Assembly: GCA_936933955.1 (NCBI GenBank)
Contig: CAKZIN010000095.1
Location: 29,039-93,038 of the forward strand
DNA: 64,000 nt
Reading direction: 5' to 3'
Source of the DNA: an uncultured Sphingopyxis sp.
Lineage (GTDB): Bacteria > Pseudomonadota > Alphaproteobacteria > Sphingomonadales > Sphingomonadaceae
The position numbers and the translations under genes were made by a program. The first letter of the stretch is position 1. Every line of letters starts with the position of its first letter. Positions 55,458 through 64,000 of the stretch are shown here, one piece after another. The notes beneath the pieces were generated by a model. It was not told the origin of the DNA and made no database searches. It worked only from the letters and a program-made list of their open reading frames with translations.

Positions 55458-57734
55458 CTACCGCGCGATGCCGCCGGCGGCGAGCACTGCCAGCGTGACG
55501 AGGTCGCTCGCGCTGGCGGCCATCGGGGCGATCTGCACCGGGCGGCTCATGCCGATCAGCATCGGGCCGATGACGCTGTCGCCGCCCAGTTCGCGCAATA
55601 GCTTGGCGGAGAGGTTGGCGCTCTGGAGGCCCGGCATGACGAGGACGTTGGCCGGCCCCGACAGCCGTGAGAAGGGATATTTCGCCATCATCCCCATGTT
55701 GAGCGCGACGTCGGGCGCCATCTCGCCCTCATATTCGAAGTCCGCGCCCTCCGCGTCGAGCAGGTGCACCGCGTCGCGGATGTTTTCGAGCCAATTGCCC
55801 TCGGGATTGCCGAAGGTGGAGTAGCTCAGGAACGCGACGCGGGGGTCGTGGCCCATCCGCCGCGCGACGGTCGCGGTTTCGCGCGCGATCTGCGCCAGCT
55901 GCTCAGCGCTCGGGCGTTCGTTGACGGTGGTGTCGGCCATGAACACCGTGTGATGCTGGCCGACCAGCACGTGAATACCGAACGGCGTCCGCCCCTCCGC
56001 CGGGTCGAGTACGCGCCCAACCTCTCGCATCGTCTGCGCATAGGTGCGGGTAACGCCGGTGAGCATCGCGTCGGCGACGCCCATCTCCAACAGCAGCGAA
56101 CCAAAGATGTTGCGGTCCTGGTTGACCATGCGCTCGGCATCGCGGTGCAGCCAGCCCTTGCGCTGCAGCCGCGCGTAGAGCCGTTCGACCATCTCCGGCA
56201 CCAGCGGCGAGTGGCGGCTGTTGTGGAGCTCGTAAGCGTCGGGGTCCTCGACCCCAAGCGCGCGCAGCCGGTCGCGCACGTCGTCGCGCCCAACCAGTAC
56301 CGGAATGCCGTAGCCGCCGTCGCGGAACTGGATGGCGGCGCGCAGCACCACCTCCTCTTCCGCCTCGGCGAAGACCACCCGCTTGGGGTCGCGCCGCGCC
56401 GCATCATAGGCGAGCGTCAGCACCGCCGTCGTCGGGTTGAGCCGCGCGCGAAGTCGCTGGCGGTAGGCCGTCATATCCTCGATCGGGCGCCGCGCGACCC
56501 CACTCTCCATCGCCGCCTGCGCGACCGCGGCGGGGACGACCTCCAGCAGACGCGGGTCGAACGGGGCGGGGATGATGTAGTTGCGGCCAAAGCTCTCCGC
56601 GCGTCCGCCATAGGCGGCGGCGACCTCCTCCGGCACCGGCTCGCGCGCGAGGTGGGCGATGGCGTGCGCGGCGGCGATCTTCATCGCATCGTTGATCGTC
56701 GTCGCGCGCACGTCGAGTGCGCCACGGAAGATAAAGGGAAAGCCGAGGACGTTGTTGACCTGATTGGGAAAATCGCTGCGCCCGGTGGCGATGATCGCAT
56801 CGGGCCGCGCCGCGCGCGCGTCGGGCGGGCTGATCTCCGGATCGGGGTTGGCCATGGCGAAGATGATCGGCTGCGGCGCCATCGCCTGCACCATCTCGGG
56901 TTTCAGCGCCCCCGCGGCGGAGAGGCCGAGGAACACGTCGGCGCCGACCAGCGCCTCGCTGAGATCGCGCGCGTCGGTGGGCGCTGCGTGCGCGCTTTTC
57001 CACTGGTCCATATTGTCGGTGCGGCCCCGATAGATCACGCCCTGCCGGTCGCACATGATGACATTGTCGCCGCGCACCCCCATCGCCTTGATGAGTTCGG
57101 TGCAGGCGATCGCTGCGGCGCCGGCGCCGTTGACCACCACTTTGATGTCCGACAGCGATCGCCCGGTCAGCTCGCACGCATTGATGAGGCCCGCTGCGGT
57201 GATGATCGCGGTTCCGTGCTGATCGTCGTGGAACACCGGGATCGCCATGCGCTCTTTGAGCGCGGCTTCGATGATGAAGCAGTTGGGCGCGGCAATGTCT
57301 TCGAGGTTGATGCCGCCGAACGACGGTTCGAGGAGAGCCACCGCATTGACGAACGCGTCGGGGTCTTCGGTCGCGAGCTCCAGATCGATGGCGTCGACGT
57401 CGGCGAAGCGTTTGAAGAGGACCGCCTTCCCCTCCATCACCGGCTTGGACGCGAGCGCGCCCAGATTGCCGAGGCCGAGGATGGCGGTGCCGTTGGAGAT
57501 CACCGCAACGAGGTTGCCGCGCGCGGTATAGTCCCACCCCGCCTCCTCGTTCGCGGCAATCGCGCGCACCGGCGCAGCGACGCCGGGCGAGTAGGCGAGG
57601 CTGAGGTCGCGCTGCGTCGCCATCGGCTTCGACGCGACAATCTCGAGCTTACCCGCGCGGGAGCCGCTGCTGCCGGCAGCATGGTAGAGCAGCGCCTCTC
57701 GGTCGCCGAAGTCGGGAGTGTCGGTGGCAGTCAT
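55458..57734 (-). CDS. maeB: NADP-dependent malic enzyme with phosphotransacetylase-like domain
   Basis: Converts malate to pyruvate and CO2 with reduction of NADP. The 758-residue protein has the malic enzyme part (about 1-430: [77 protein letters not shown]) and a C-terminal phosphate acetyltransferase-like region (about 430-758: [32 protein letters not shown]). This hybrid form is the MaeB type; the second part is regulatory in known cases. It follows the gamma carbonic anhydrase and malate synthase genes on the same strand. Confidence 0.95.
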   Translation of the reverse strand: MTATDTPDFGDREALLYHAAGSSGSRAGKLEIVASKPMATQRDLSLAYSPGVAAPVRAIAANEEAGWDYTARGNLVAVISNGTAILGLGNLGALASKPVMEGKAVLFKRFADVDAIDLELATEDPDAFVNAVALLEPSFGGINLEDIAAPNCFIIEAALKERMAIPVFHDDQHGTAIITAAGLINACELTGRSLSDIKVVVNGAGAAAIACTELIKAMGVRGDNVIMCDRQGVIYRGRTDNMDQWKSAHAAPTDARDLSEALVGADVFLGLSAAGALKPEMVQAMAPQPIIFAMANPDPEISPPDARAARPDAIIATGRSDFPNQVNNVLGFPFIFRGALDVRATTINDAMKIAAAHAIAHLAREPVPEEVAAAYGGRAESFGRNYIIPAPFDPRLLEVVPAAVAQAAMESGVARRPIEDMTAYRQRLRARLNPTTAVLTLAYDAARRDPKRVVFAEAEEEVVLRAAIQFRDGGYGIPVLVGRDDVRDRLRALGVEDPDAYELHNSRHSPLVPEMVERLYARLQRKGWLHRDAERMVNQDRNIFGSLLLEMGVADAMLTGVTRTYAQTMREVGRVLDPAEGRTPFGIHVLVGQHHTVFMADTTVNERPSAEQLAQIARETATVARRMGHDPRVAFLSYSTFGNPEGNWLENIRDAVHLLDAEGADFEYEGEMAPDVALNMGMMAKYPFSRLSGPANVLVMPGLQSANLSAKLLRELGGDSVIGPMLIGMSRPVQIAPMAASASDLVTLAVLAAGGIAR

Positions 57735-57829
57735 GGCGATCCTCTGGCGGTGGCGCGCCGGCTATAGCCGCGATCGCGTGTGAGGTCAGCGCCCCTCTGT
57801 CTCCCGTCCCCTCAAGCGAGCGCCAGATG

Positions 57830-58354
57830 CTAATCCAGCCGCCGCAGGCCGACGCGGAAGCGTTTGGCGCGCTCCACATAGTGCGCAGCGGAGAGCTTCA
57901 GCCCCTGCGCCGCGTCCGCCCCCAGCTCACGCACCGCTCGTGCGGGGGAACCGACGATCAGCGTGCCGGGAGCGAAGCTCTTGCCCTCCGTTACGAGCGC
58001 GCCCGCGCCGACGATGCAGCCATCGCCGATGACCGCCCCGTTGAGGATGATCGCACCCATGCCGATCAGTGCGCCGTTCCCGATCGTGCAGCCGTGGAGG
58101 ATCGCGTGGTGGCCGACGGTCACGTCATCGCCGACCGTCAGCGGCGAGCCCGGATCGCTGTGCAGCATCGCGCCCTCCTGAATGTTGGTGCGCGCGCCGA
58201 TGAGGATCGGCGTGTTGTCGGCACGAATGACCGCGCCGAACCAAACGTTCGCCGCCTCACCGAGGCGCGCATCACCGACGACATGCGCATCGGGCGCGAT
58301 CCACACGCCTTCTCCCAGCACAGGCTGCTGATCGTCGATGGCGTAGGTCGGCAT
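57830..58354 (-). CDS. Gamma-class carbonic anhydrase family protein
   Basis: A 174-residue left-handed beta-helix protein of the YrdA/CamH type. Zinc-binding histidines fit LHSDPGSPLTVGDDVTVGHHAILHGC (first His in LHSD, then two in GHHAILHG); VWFGAVIRADN and GARTNIQEGAML match. The acidic loop of archaeal Cam is absent, as in CamH. It hydrates CO2 if active. ATG 58354 has GAGG at good distance and is preferred over a TTG at 58366. It lies between malate synthase and malic enzyme genes, 8 bases after the first. Confidence 0.88.
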   Translation of the reverse strand: MPTYAIDDQQPVLGEGVWIAPDAHVVGDARLGEAANVWFGAVIRADNTPILIGARTNIQEGAMLHSDPGSPLTVGDDVTVGHHAILHGCTIGNGALIGMGAIILNGAVIGDGCIVGAGALVTEGKSFAPGTLIVGSPARAVRELGADAAQGLKLSAAHYVERAKRFRVGLRRLD

Positions 58355-58362
58355 TTGGCGCC

Positions 58363-60462
58363 TCAACCCGCTTTCGCGCGCAGGCGATAAGCGTGAAGCA
58401 GCGGTTCGGTGTAGCCGGACGGCTGCGCGGTCCCCTCGAAAATTAACGCCCGCGCCGCCTGGTAGGCGAGGCTGCTCTCCTCGTTCCCGGCCATCGGGCG
58501 GTAAAGTGGGTCACCGGCGTTCTGTGCATCGACCTTCGCGGCCATCCGCTGCAGCGCGGCATCGACCTGCGCCTCGGTGACCACGCCGTGCAGCAACCAG
58601 TTGGCGATGTGCTGCGAAGAGATGCGTAGGGTTGCTCGGTCCTCCATCAGGCCGACGTCGTGAATGTCCGGCACCTTGGAACAGCCGACGCCCTGGTCGA
58701 TCCAGCGCACGACATAGCCCAAAATCCCCTGCGCATTGTTATCGAGCTCGGCGCGCACTTCTTCTTCGGTGAAGTTGCGCCCACGGGCGAGCGGCACGTC
58801 GAGCAGCACGTTGAGCGGCGCGACAGCCTCGCTGGCACGCGCGGCTTGGCGATCCTTCACGCTCACCCGATGATAATGCGTAGCGTGCAGCGTGGCGGCG
58901 GTGGGCGAGGGGACCCAGGCGGTGGTCGCCCCGCTCAGCGGGTGCGCGATCTTTTGTTCGAGCATGTCCGCCATGCGGTCGGGCGCGGCCCACATGCCCT
59001 TGCCGATCTGCGCCCGCCCGGCGAGCCCGCAGGCAAGCCCGATCTGCACGTTGCGATCCTCGTAGGCGGCGATCCAGCGGCTCGCTTTCATCTCGCCCTT
59101 GGGGATCACCGGGCCGCCCTGCATCGCGGTGTGGATTTCATCGCCGGTGCGGTCGAGAAAGCCGGTGTTGATGAAGCAGACGCGGTGCCGCACCGCATGG
59201 ATCGTCGCGGCGAGATTGGCGCTGGTGCGGCGCTCCTCGTCCATCACGCCGATCTTCATGGTATGACGGGCGAGGCCGAGCAGGTCCTCGACGCGGTCGA
59301 ACAGGCGGTTGGCGAACGCCGCCTCCTGCGGCCCATGCATCTTGGGTTTGACGATGTAGATCGAGCCGGCGCGGCTGTTGCGAAACCGGCCCCTGCCCAG
59401 CAGGTCGATCTTGCCGATCGCCGCGGTGATGATGGCGTCGAGGATGCCCTCCGGCGCGTCGCTCCCGTTGGGGAGACGCACCGCGGGGGTGGTCATCAGA
59501 TGCCCGACGTTGCGCACGAACAGCAGGCTGCGGCCGGGGAGCGTTCGCGGCGCGCCGCTCACGTCCGTATAGGCGACGTCCGCGTTGAGCGCACGGTGGA
59601 CGCTGGTGCCGCCCTTTTCGAACCGCTCTTCGAGCATGCCCGTCATCAGCCCGAACCAGTTGCGGTAGGCGGCGAGCTTGTCCGCCGCGTCGACCGCAGC
59701 CACTGAATCTTCGAGGTCGCAGATCGTCGTCAGCGCGCTTTCGAGCACGACGTCGGCGATCCCCGCCGGGTCGTCGCGACCCACGCGATGTTCGCGGTCG
59801 ACGATGATCTCGATGTGGAGGCCGTGGTGGCGGAACAGCGGGCCGCGTGCCGTTCGCCCGATGCGCAGCGACGGGTCTGCGAGCGATGCTGCGTCGGCGT
59901 CGGTGACGTCGGCCCAGGAGCCCTCCGCCAGTGGCAGGGCTTCGTCGAGGAATGCCTTCGCCCACGCGATCACGCGAGCGCCACGCTCACGGTTATAGCC
60001 TCCTGCGGTGGGGGCATCGCCCAGCGCATCGGTGCCGTAGAGCGCGTCGTAAAGGCTTCCCCAGCGCGCGTTGGCGGCGTTGAGGAGGAAGCGCGCGTTG
60101 AGGATCGGCACCACCAGCTGCGGCCCCGCGAGCCGCGCGACCTCATCGTCGACCTGCGACGTATCCGCCTTGAACGCGTCCGGTTCGGGGGTGAGGTAGC
60201 CGATGTCGCGCAGGAAGCGCTCCTGCTCGGCCGCGTCAGGCGTAGCGCCGCGATGTCGCCGCCACCAATCGTCAACCTGCCGCTGGAGCGCATCGCGTTC
60301 CGCAAGAAGCGTGCGGTTTTCCGGAGCGAGGTCGGCAAAGATGGCTGCGGCGCCGCTCCAAAACCGTTCGGCCGCTAACCCGATCGCGGGCAACACCTCG
60401 CCTTCGAGGAATTCCGCGAGCGCCTCGTCCACCTGAAACCTGGCGCGTTCGACGAAACTCAT
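58363..60462 (-). CDS. glcB: Malate synthase G
   Basis: Condenses glyoxylate and acetyl-CoA to malate. The 699-residue single-chain protein is the G isoform: [22 protein letters not shown] at the N-terminus, the catalytic core with [38 protein letters not shown] and [15 protein letters not shown], and [22 protein letters not shown] 60462 is the start of the conserved part (MSFVERARF). Upstream on the same strand lies a strong intrinsic terminator (60540-60585) that ends the preceding gene or attenuates this one. Confidence 0.96.
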   Translation of the reverse strand: MSFVERARFQVDEALAEFLEGEVLPAIGLAAERFWSGAAAIFADLAPENRTLLAERDALQRQVDDWWRRHRGATPDAAEQERFLRDIGYLTPEPDAFKADTSQVDDEVARLAGPQLVVPILNARFLLNAANARWGSLYDALYGTDALGDAPTAGGYNRERGARVIAWAKAFLDEALPLAEGSWADVTDADAASLADPSLRIGRTARGPLFRHHGLHIEIIVDREHRVGRDDPAGIADVVLESALTTICDLEDSVAAVDAADKLAAYRNWFGLMTGMLEERFEKGGTSVHRALNADVAYTDVSGAPRTLPGRSLLFVRNVGHLMTTPAVRLPNGSDAPEGILDAIITAAIGKIDLLGRGRFRNSRAGSIYIVKPKMHGPQEAAFANRLFDRVEDLLGLARHTMKIGVMDEERRTSANLAATIHAVRHRVCFINTGFLDRTGDEIHTAMQGGPVIPKGEMKASRWIAAYEDRNVQIGLACGLAGRAQIGKGMWAAPDRMADMLEQKIAHPLSGATTAWVPSPTAATLHATHYHRVSVKDRQAARASEAVAPLNVLLDVPLARGRNFTEEEVRAELDNNAQGILGYVVRWIDQGVGCSKVPDIHDVGLMEDRATLRISSQHIANWLLHGVVTEAQVDAALQRMAAKVDAQNAGDPLYRPMAGNEESSLAYQAARALIFEGTAQPSGYTEPLLHAYRLRAKAG

Positions 60463-60539
60463 GGAAGGCCCCCGTTGTCGCTGTTCAAGCCGACTACATC
60501 GCGCATTCACGCCGGTCGATACTCAACGTCCGCCGTGCC

Positions 60540-60585
60540 AAAAATAGTTCAGCGTCCACGCCACCGGAACGGCGTGAACGCTGAA
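60540..60585 (-). terminator. Intrinsic terminator between the small hypothetical gene and glcB
   Basis: On the minus strand the sequence forms a 15-position stem with one mismatch (60548-60562 against 60571-60585, 8-base loop) and is followed within a few bases by five T residues (plus-strand A-run 60540-60544). This is the best textbook rho-independent terminator in the window. It lies 55 bases after the stop of the 81-residue gene and about 80 bases before the glcB start, so glcB needs a promoter downstream of it or read-through. Confidence 0.85.
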
Positions 60586-60640
60586 ACGCGTTTGCTTTAG
60601 TGGTCGTACTCCGGACAGCCGTGTCGCTGCCCGTCCCGGC

Positions 60641-60886
60641 TCAATAATTGCCGGGCGGGTCGCTCGAGGGGAAGCTTTCGTCGGCCTGCTGGTCGACCAT
60701 ATCCCAGTCCTTGAGATCGGACTTCATCGCTTCCGGGCCGGCGTTGCGGACGGGCGCAGTGTGAACGTCGGTCGCTTCACCGTCAGCGAACGCGGCCGGG
60801 GTGTTCATGTTGGCTTCGGGTCGCTGCATCCAGCGATAGAGTTGATATCCGCCAAAGGCGAGCACCGCGGTGCGCAGCAGGCTCAT
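60641..60886 (-). CDS. Small hypothetical protein
   Basis: An 81-residue protein starting MSLLRTAVLAFGGYQLYRWM, where a short hydrophobic N-terminal segment could be a membrane anchor, followed by an acidic, disordered-looking tail (FADGEATDVHTAPVRN, KDWDMVDQQADESFPSSDPPGNY). The ending ADESFPSSDPPGNY is a motif I associate with small stress-type hypothetical proteins of sphingomonads, but I give no function. ATG 60886 is preceded by AGGAGCGAC, a good ribosome site. It diverges from glnD and is followed by an intrinsic terminator. Confidence 0.78.
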   Translation of the reverse strand: MSLLRTAVLAFGGYQLYRWMQRPEANMNTPAAFADGEATDVHTAPVRNAGPEAMKSDLKDWDMVDQQADESFPSSDPPGNY

Positions 60887-60999
60887 GTCGTCGCTCCTAT
60901 TCGTTCGGTCACGTAACGCCTGCCCGGCGAGGACGTTCACCTGCGGTCGCAGAAAATTCGTGCCCCGTGGCCCCAGCGGCGATAGCGTGGGTGTTGCCG

Positions 61000-63735
61000 A
61001 TGTCCGCTCGCTACGCCCGCCTCGCCGACCGCCGCGCGCTGATCGACCGGCGAGAGGTCGCGAGCCGCATCGATGCGACATTGGCGGAACTGCCTGTCGA
61101 TGCCCGCCGCTCTGCACTCACCTCCATCCTGCGCGACGCGTTGAAAGCGGGCCGCGCGGAGATCGCCCGCCGCCTCGACGCTTCGCCGACCAGCGGGCGC
61201 GCCATCTGTCGCGCGCAGAGCTACCTCATCGACCAGATCGTCCGTCTGACCCACGATGCGACGGTCGAGCATATCTACCCCGCGCCCAACCGAAGCGCAG
61301 GCGAGCGGCTGACGCTGGTTGCGCTCGGGGGCTATGGCCGGGCGGAGATGGCGCCTTTCAGCGACGTCGACATCCAGTTCCTGACCCCGCTCAAGCGCAC
61401 CGGCTGGACCGAGCAGGTCATCGAATCGATCCTCTACACGCTGTGGGATCTCAAGCTGAAGGTCGGCCACGCCAGCCGCACCATGGCGGAGATGGTGCGC
61501 GCCGCGCGCGATGACCTGACCGTGCGCACCGCGCTTATCGAAGCGCGCTACATTTGGGGCGACCAGCCGCTGTATGACGAGGCGCAGGCGCGTTTCTGGG
61601 GGGAGGTGGTGGCGGACACCGGGCGCGATTTCATCGCTGCCAAGCTCGCCGAACGCGACGCACGCCACCGGCGGCTGGGCGACACGCGCTACGTCGTCGA
61701 ACCCAATGTGAAGGAGGGAAAGGGGGGGCTGCGGGACCTCCATGCGCTGATCTGGATCGGCAAATATCTCCATCGCGTGACGACCGCGCCAGAGCTGGTC
61801 GGCGCCGGGCTGCTCACCCGGACAGAACTTCGCCAGTTCGCGCGGGCGGAGGATTTCCTGCTGGCGGTTCGCTGTCACCTCCACCTCATCACCGGGCGGG
61901 CGGAGGACCGGCTGACCTTTGACGTGCAGCGGGAGGTGGCGGCGCGGATGCGCTTTGGCGACCGCCCCGGCAAATCGGCGGTGGAGCGGTTCATGCGGCT
62001 CTACTTCCTCCACGCCAAATCGGTCGGGGATATCACCGGCATGTTCCTCGCCCACCTCGACGAACAGCGCGCGGCGGAAGGTCGGCGCTTTCTCGCGACG
62101 CGTGAGGGGGACGAGCGGCTGCTGGCGGGGTTCGTGCTCGATCGCGGGCGCATCGCGCTGCCACGCGACGATTGGTTTGCGGAGGACCCTGTGCGGCTGA
62201 TCGAACTGTTCGCGCTCGCCGACGCGCATGGGCTGGAGGTTCACCCCAATGCCCTGCGTGCAGCGCGGCGCGATGCGCATCTGATCGACGCGCGCGTGCG
62301 TGAGGACGCGCGCGCCAACGCGCTGTTTTTGGGCGTGCTGACCTCCCCGCGCGATCCCGAAACCGCGCTGCGCTGGATGAACGAGGCCAATGTGTTCGGC
62401 CGCTTCGTGCCCGATTTCGGCCGCGTCGTCGCGCAGATGCAGTTCGACATGTACCACCACTACACGGTCGACGAACACAGCATCCGCGCGATCGGCCTGC
62501 TCGCGAAGATCGAGCGCGGCGAGCTCAAGGGCGACCACGCGCTCGGCACCGCCATCGCTGCGCAGATCGGGTCGCGCCGCGCGCTCTATGTCGCGGTGCT
62601 GCTGCACGACATCGCCAAGGGGCGCGGCGGCGATCATTCGATCCTCGGCGCGGAGGTGGCGGAGCGGCTGGGGCCGCGCTTCGGGCTGACGCCTGCGCAG
62701 ACCGAAACCGTGGCCTGGCTGGTGCGGCACCATCTGCTGATGAGCGCGACCGCGTTCAAACGCGACCTCTCCGACCCCAAGACCATCGCCGATTTTACGG
62801 CGCAGGTGCAGTCGATGGAGCGGCTGAAACTGCTCGCGCTGTTGACGATGGTCGACATTCGCGCGGTCGGACCCGGCACGTGGAACGCGTGGAAAAGCCA
62901 GCTGCTCACCGAACTTTACGATGCGGCTGAGGAACAGCTGCGCCTCGGCCACAAGCAGCGCGGGCGCGAACAGCGCATTGCGCAGCGGCAGGCGGAGACC
63001 GCGCAGGCGCTGGGGATCGAGCGCGCCCGGTTCGACACGCTCGCGGCGCGGCTGACGGACAGCTACTGGATCGCCGAGCCGGTGCAGGTCGCCGCCGCGA
63101 ACCTTGCCATGCTGGAGGAGGGGCTGGCGGAGGGCGCACCGCTCGCCATCGCCACCCGTTACGACGAAACCCGCGCGGCAACGCTGGTGAGCGTGCTCGC
63201 GCCGGACCATCCGGGGCTATTCTACCGGCTGGCGGGAGCGATCCACCTCGCCGGGGGGAATATCATCGACGCGCGCATTCACACCACGCGCGATGGCTGG
63301 GCGCTCGACAATTTCGTGGTGCAGGACCCGCACGGCCGTCCCTTCGTCGAGGCTGGTCAGATCGAGCGGGTGCGGCGGCACATCCTCGCATCGGTCGGCG
63401 ACCGCCGCGCGCTCAAGGCATCGCTCGCCGCCAAGCCGCGCACATTGGCCCGAGCGGAAGCGTTTCGCATCGCTGCGTCCGCGCAGCTGGATAATCGCGC
63501 AAGCAATCGCTTCACGGTGGTGGAAGTGAGCGCGCACGACCGTCCCGCGCTGCTCCACGACCTCGCCCACGCGCTGTTTGCCGGCGGGGTGACGGTCCAT
63601 AGCGCGCATATCTCCACCTACGGCGAGCGCGCGGTGGACACATTCTACGTCACCGACCTCACCGGCGCAAAGCTCAGCGGGGACGCGCGCATCGCCGGGC
63701 TCACGCGCGCGCTGGAATCCGCGGCGGAGGGTTAA
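61000..63735 (+). CDS. glnD: [Protein-PII] uridylyltransferase / uridylyl-removing enzyme
   Basis: Senses glutamine and adds or removes UMP on PII proteins. The 911-residue protein has a nucleotidyltransferase domain with GGYGRAEMAPFSDVDIQF near 109-126, a PII-UTase helical domain, an HD hydrolase domain with LLHDIAKGRGGDHSI near 535, and two C-terminal ACT domains (SVLAPDHPGLFYRLAGAIHLAGG; VSAHDRPALLHDLAHALFAGG). ATG 61000 is used; a GTG at 60967 is in frame and also possible. It converges on the partial gene at the right edge across a hairpin. Confidence 0.95.
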   Translation: MSARYARLADRRALIDRREVASRIDATLAELPVDARRSALTSILRDALKAGRAEIARRLDASPTSGRAICRAQSYLIDQIVRLTHDATVEHIYPAPNRSAGERLTLVALGGYGRAEMAPFSDVDIQFLTPLKRTGWTEQVIESILYTLWDLKLKVGHASRTMAEMVRAARDDLTVRTALIEARYIWGDQPLYDEAQARFWGEVVADTGRDFIAAKLAERDARHRRLGDTRYVVEPNVKEGKGGLRDLHALIWIGKYLHRVTTAPELVGAGLLTRTELRQFARAEDFLLAVRCHLHLITGRAEDRLTFDVQREVAARMRFGDRPGKSAVERFMRLYFLHAKSVGDITGMFLAHLDEQRAAEGRRFLATREGDERLLAGFVLDRGRIALPRDDWFAEDPVRLIELFALADAHGLEVHPNALRAARRDAHLIDARVREDARANALFLGVLTSPRDPETALRWMNEANVFGRFVPDFGRVVAQMQFDMYHHYTVDEHSIRAIGLLAKIERGELKGDHALGTAIAAQIGSRRALYVAVLLHDIAKGRGGDHSILGAEVAERLGPRFGLTPAQTETVAWLVRHHLLMSATAFKRDLSDPKTIADFTAQVQSMERLKLLALLTMVDIRAVGPGTWNAWKSQLLTELYDAAEEQLRLGHKQRGREQRIAQRQAETAQALGIERARFDTLAARLTDSYWIAEPVQVAAANLAMLEEGLAEGAPLAIATRYDETRAATLVSVLAPDHPGLFYRLAGAIHLAGGNIIDARIHTTRDGWALDNFVVQDPHGRPFVEAGQIERVRRHILASVGDRRALKASLAAKPRTLARAEAFRIAASAQLDNRASNRFTVVEVSAHDRPALLHDLAHALFAGGVTVHSAHISTYGERAVDTFYVTDLTGAKLSGDARIAGLTRALESAAEG

Positions 63736-63766
63736 GGGGCGCCTTCATCGCCTCCGTGGAGGCGCT

Positions 63767-63806
63767 GCCCCCGCTCCGGCCTGCGTCGGGGCAGGGGAGC
63801 GGGGGC
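63767..63806. terminator. GC-rich hairpin between convergent glnD and the right-edge gene
   Basis: A perfect 11-bp stem (GCCCCCGCTCC at 63767-63777 and its complement at 63796-63806) with an 18-base loop lies between the two convergent genes. A smaller palindrome, CGCCTCCGTGGAGGCG, lies just before it at about 63749-63764. No T-run follows in either direction, so bidirectional termination is likely but not textbook. Confidence 0.5.
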
Positions 63807-63837
63807 GACTACATCGCCGCGAGCGACGGGTCGGCTA

Positions 63838-64000
63838 TCAGCCGAAGGTGCGCTGCCACCAGCCACGGCGGGGGGCAGGCGCATCGGCAGCAGCTTCGCC
63901 TTCCGCGGGGACCGCCTCGAGCGCCGGCTGCTCCGTCGGCTCCTCGGCCGTGGCGGGCGCAACCTCAGAAGCTGCGGCGGACACTTCCCGTTGCAGGGCG
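63838..64000 (-). CDS. rne: C-terminal end of a probable ribonuclease E/G family protein
   Basis: The minus strand is open from the window edge to TGA at 63838-63840. The 54 visible residues are an Ala/Glu/Pro-rich tail ending APRRGWWQRTFG. In sphingomonads, RNase E often ends with a similar basic-tryptophan motif after a low-complexity tail; that memory is the only basis for the name. No catalytic part is visible, and other proteins with such tails cannot be excluded. Confidence 0.45.
   Translation of the reverse strand, partial: ALQREVSAAASEVAPATAEEPTEQPALEAVPAEGEAAADAPAPRRGWWQRTFG

Noticed and set aside
55764..57767. 667-codon plus-strand open frame opposite maeB
   Set aside because: Shadow of maeB, which carries intact malic enzyme and phosphotransacetylase-like motifs.
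60937..63210. 757-codon minus-strand open frame opposite glnD
   Set aside because: Shadow of glnD; no recognisable domain.

Overview
The window comes from a GC-rich alphaproteobacterium, most likely a sphingomonad. This is inferred from the strong G/C third-position bias, the rimP-nusA-ylxR/L7Ae-infB-rbfA order, the sphingomonad-style intergenic palindromes (12.3 kb, 55.3-55.4 kb) and a partial gene at the right edge that ends like sphingomonad RNase E. No rRNA, tRNA, CRISPR array, insertion sequence or integrase was seen, and no gene-free stretch exceeds 300 bases.

Left flank (1-19.2 kb): tryptophan catabolism (kynureninase-like and kynA), an SDR, UDP-glucose dehydrogenase (ugd), an orphan DNA methyltransferase, a PQQ-type sugar dehydrogenase lipoprotein, an unrecognised exported protein, the translation/transcription operon rimP-nusA-ylxR-infB-rbfA, a LOG-family protein, an extensin-like lipoprotein, an aspartyl-protease gene broken by an in-frame stop, an AlaC-type aminotransferase, an exported amidase and a DUF2721 protein.

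Centre (19.2-50 kb): a large surface-glycan locus. One leftward array of 21 genes (40.8 to 19.3 kb) has almost no intergenic DNA and mostly 4-base start/stop overlaps. It encodes a route to a 2,3-di-N-acyl uronic acid (TviB/WbpA-, WbpB-, WbpE- and WbpD-type enzymes), a complete amidine-forming trio (WbuX with HisH-like WbuY and HisF-like WbuZ), an AsnB-type amidotransferase, a second block of sugar epimerase, aminotransferase, acyltransferase and methyltransferase, a GNAT/deacetylase/glycosyltransferase block, a Wzx-type flippase, a PglC-like initiating phosphoglycosyl transferase with PglD-like acetyltransferase and a further aminotransferase, and the UDP-ManNAcA pair WecB/WecC. A divergent gene encodes an O-antigen ligase/polymerase-family protein. 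A second leftward operon (50 to 42.4 kb) has Wza, Wzc, a repeat-rich envelope protein, a candidate Wzy, a GT4 glycosyltransferase and an LhgO-like FAD oxidoreductase. Base composition is visibly lower in GC in the 30-34.6 kb core than in the flanking housekeeping genes, which suggests lateral acquisition. Together these genes predict a Wzx/Wzy-type acidic polysaccharide carrying amidinated and amidated amino-uronic acids.

Right flank (50-64 kb): a rearranged YjfI/J/K/L/M/C-type envelope-stress module (DUF1190, DUF350, DUF2491, DUF2170, PspA, glutathionylspermidine-synthase-like) built around a TrkA-N potassium channel. It is followed by REP-like palindromes, the malate synthase G - gamma carbonic anhydrase - malic enzyme cluster, a small hypothetical gene, glnD, and the end of a probable RNase E gene.
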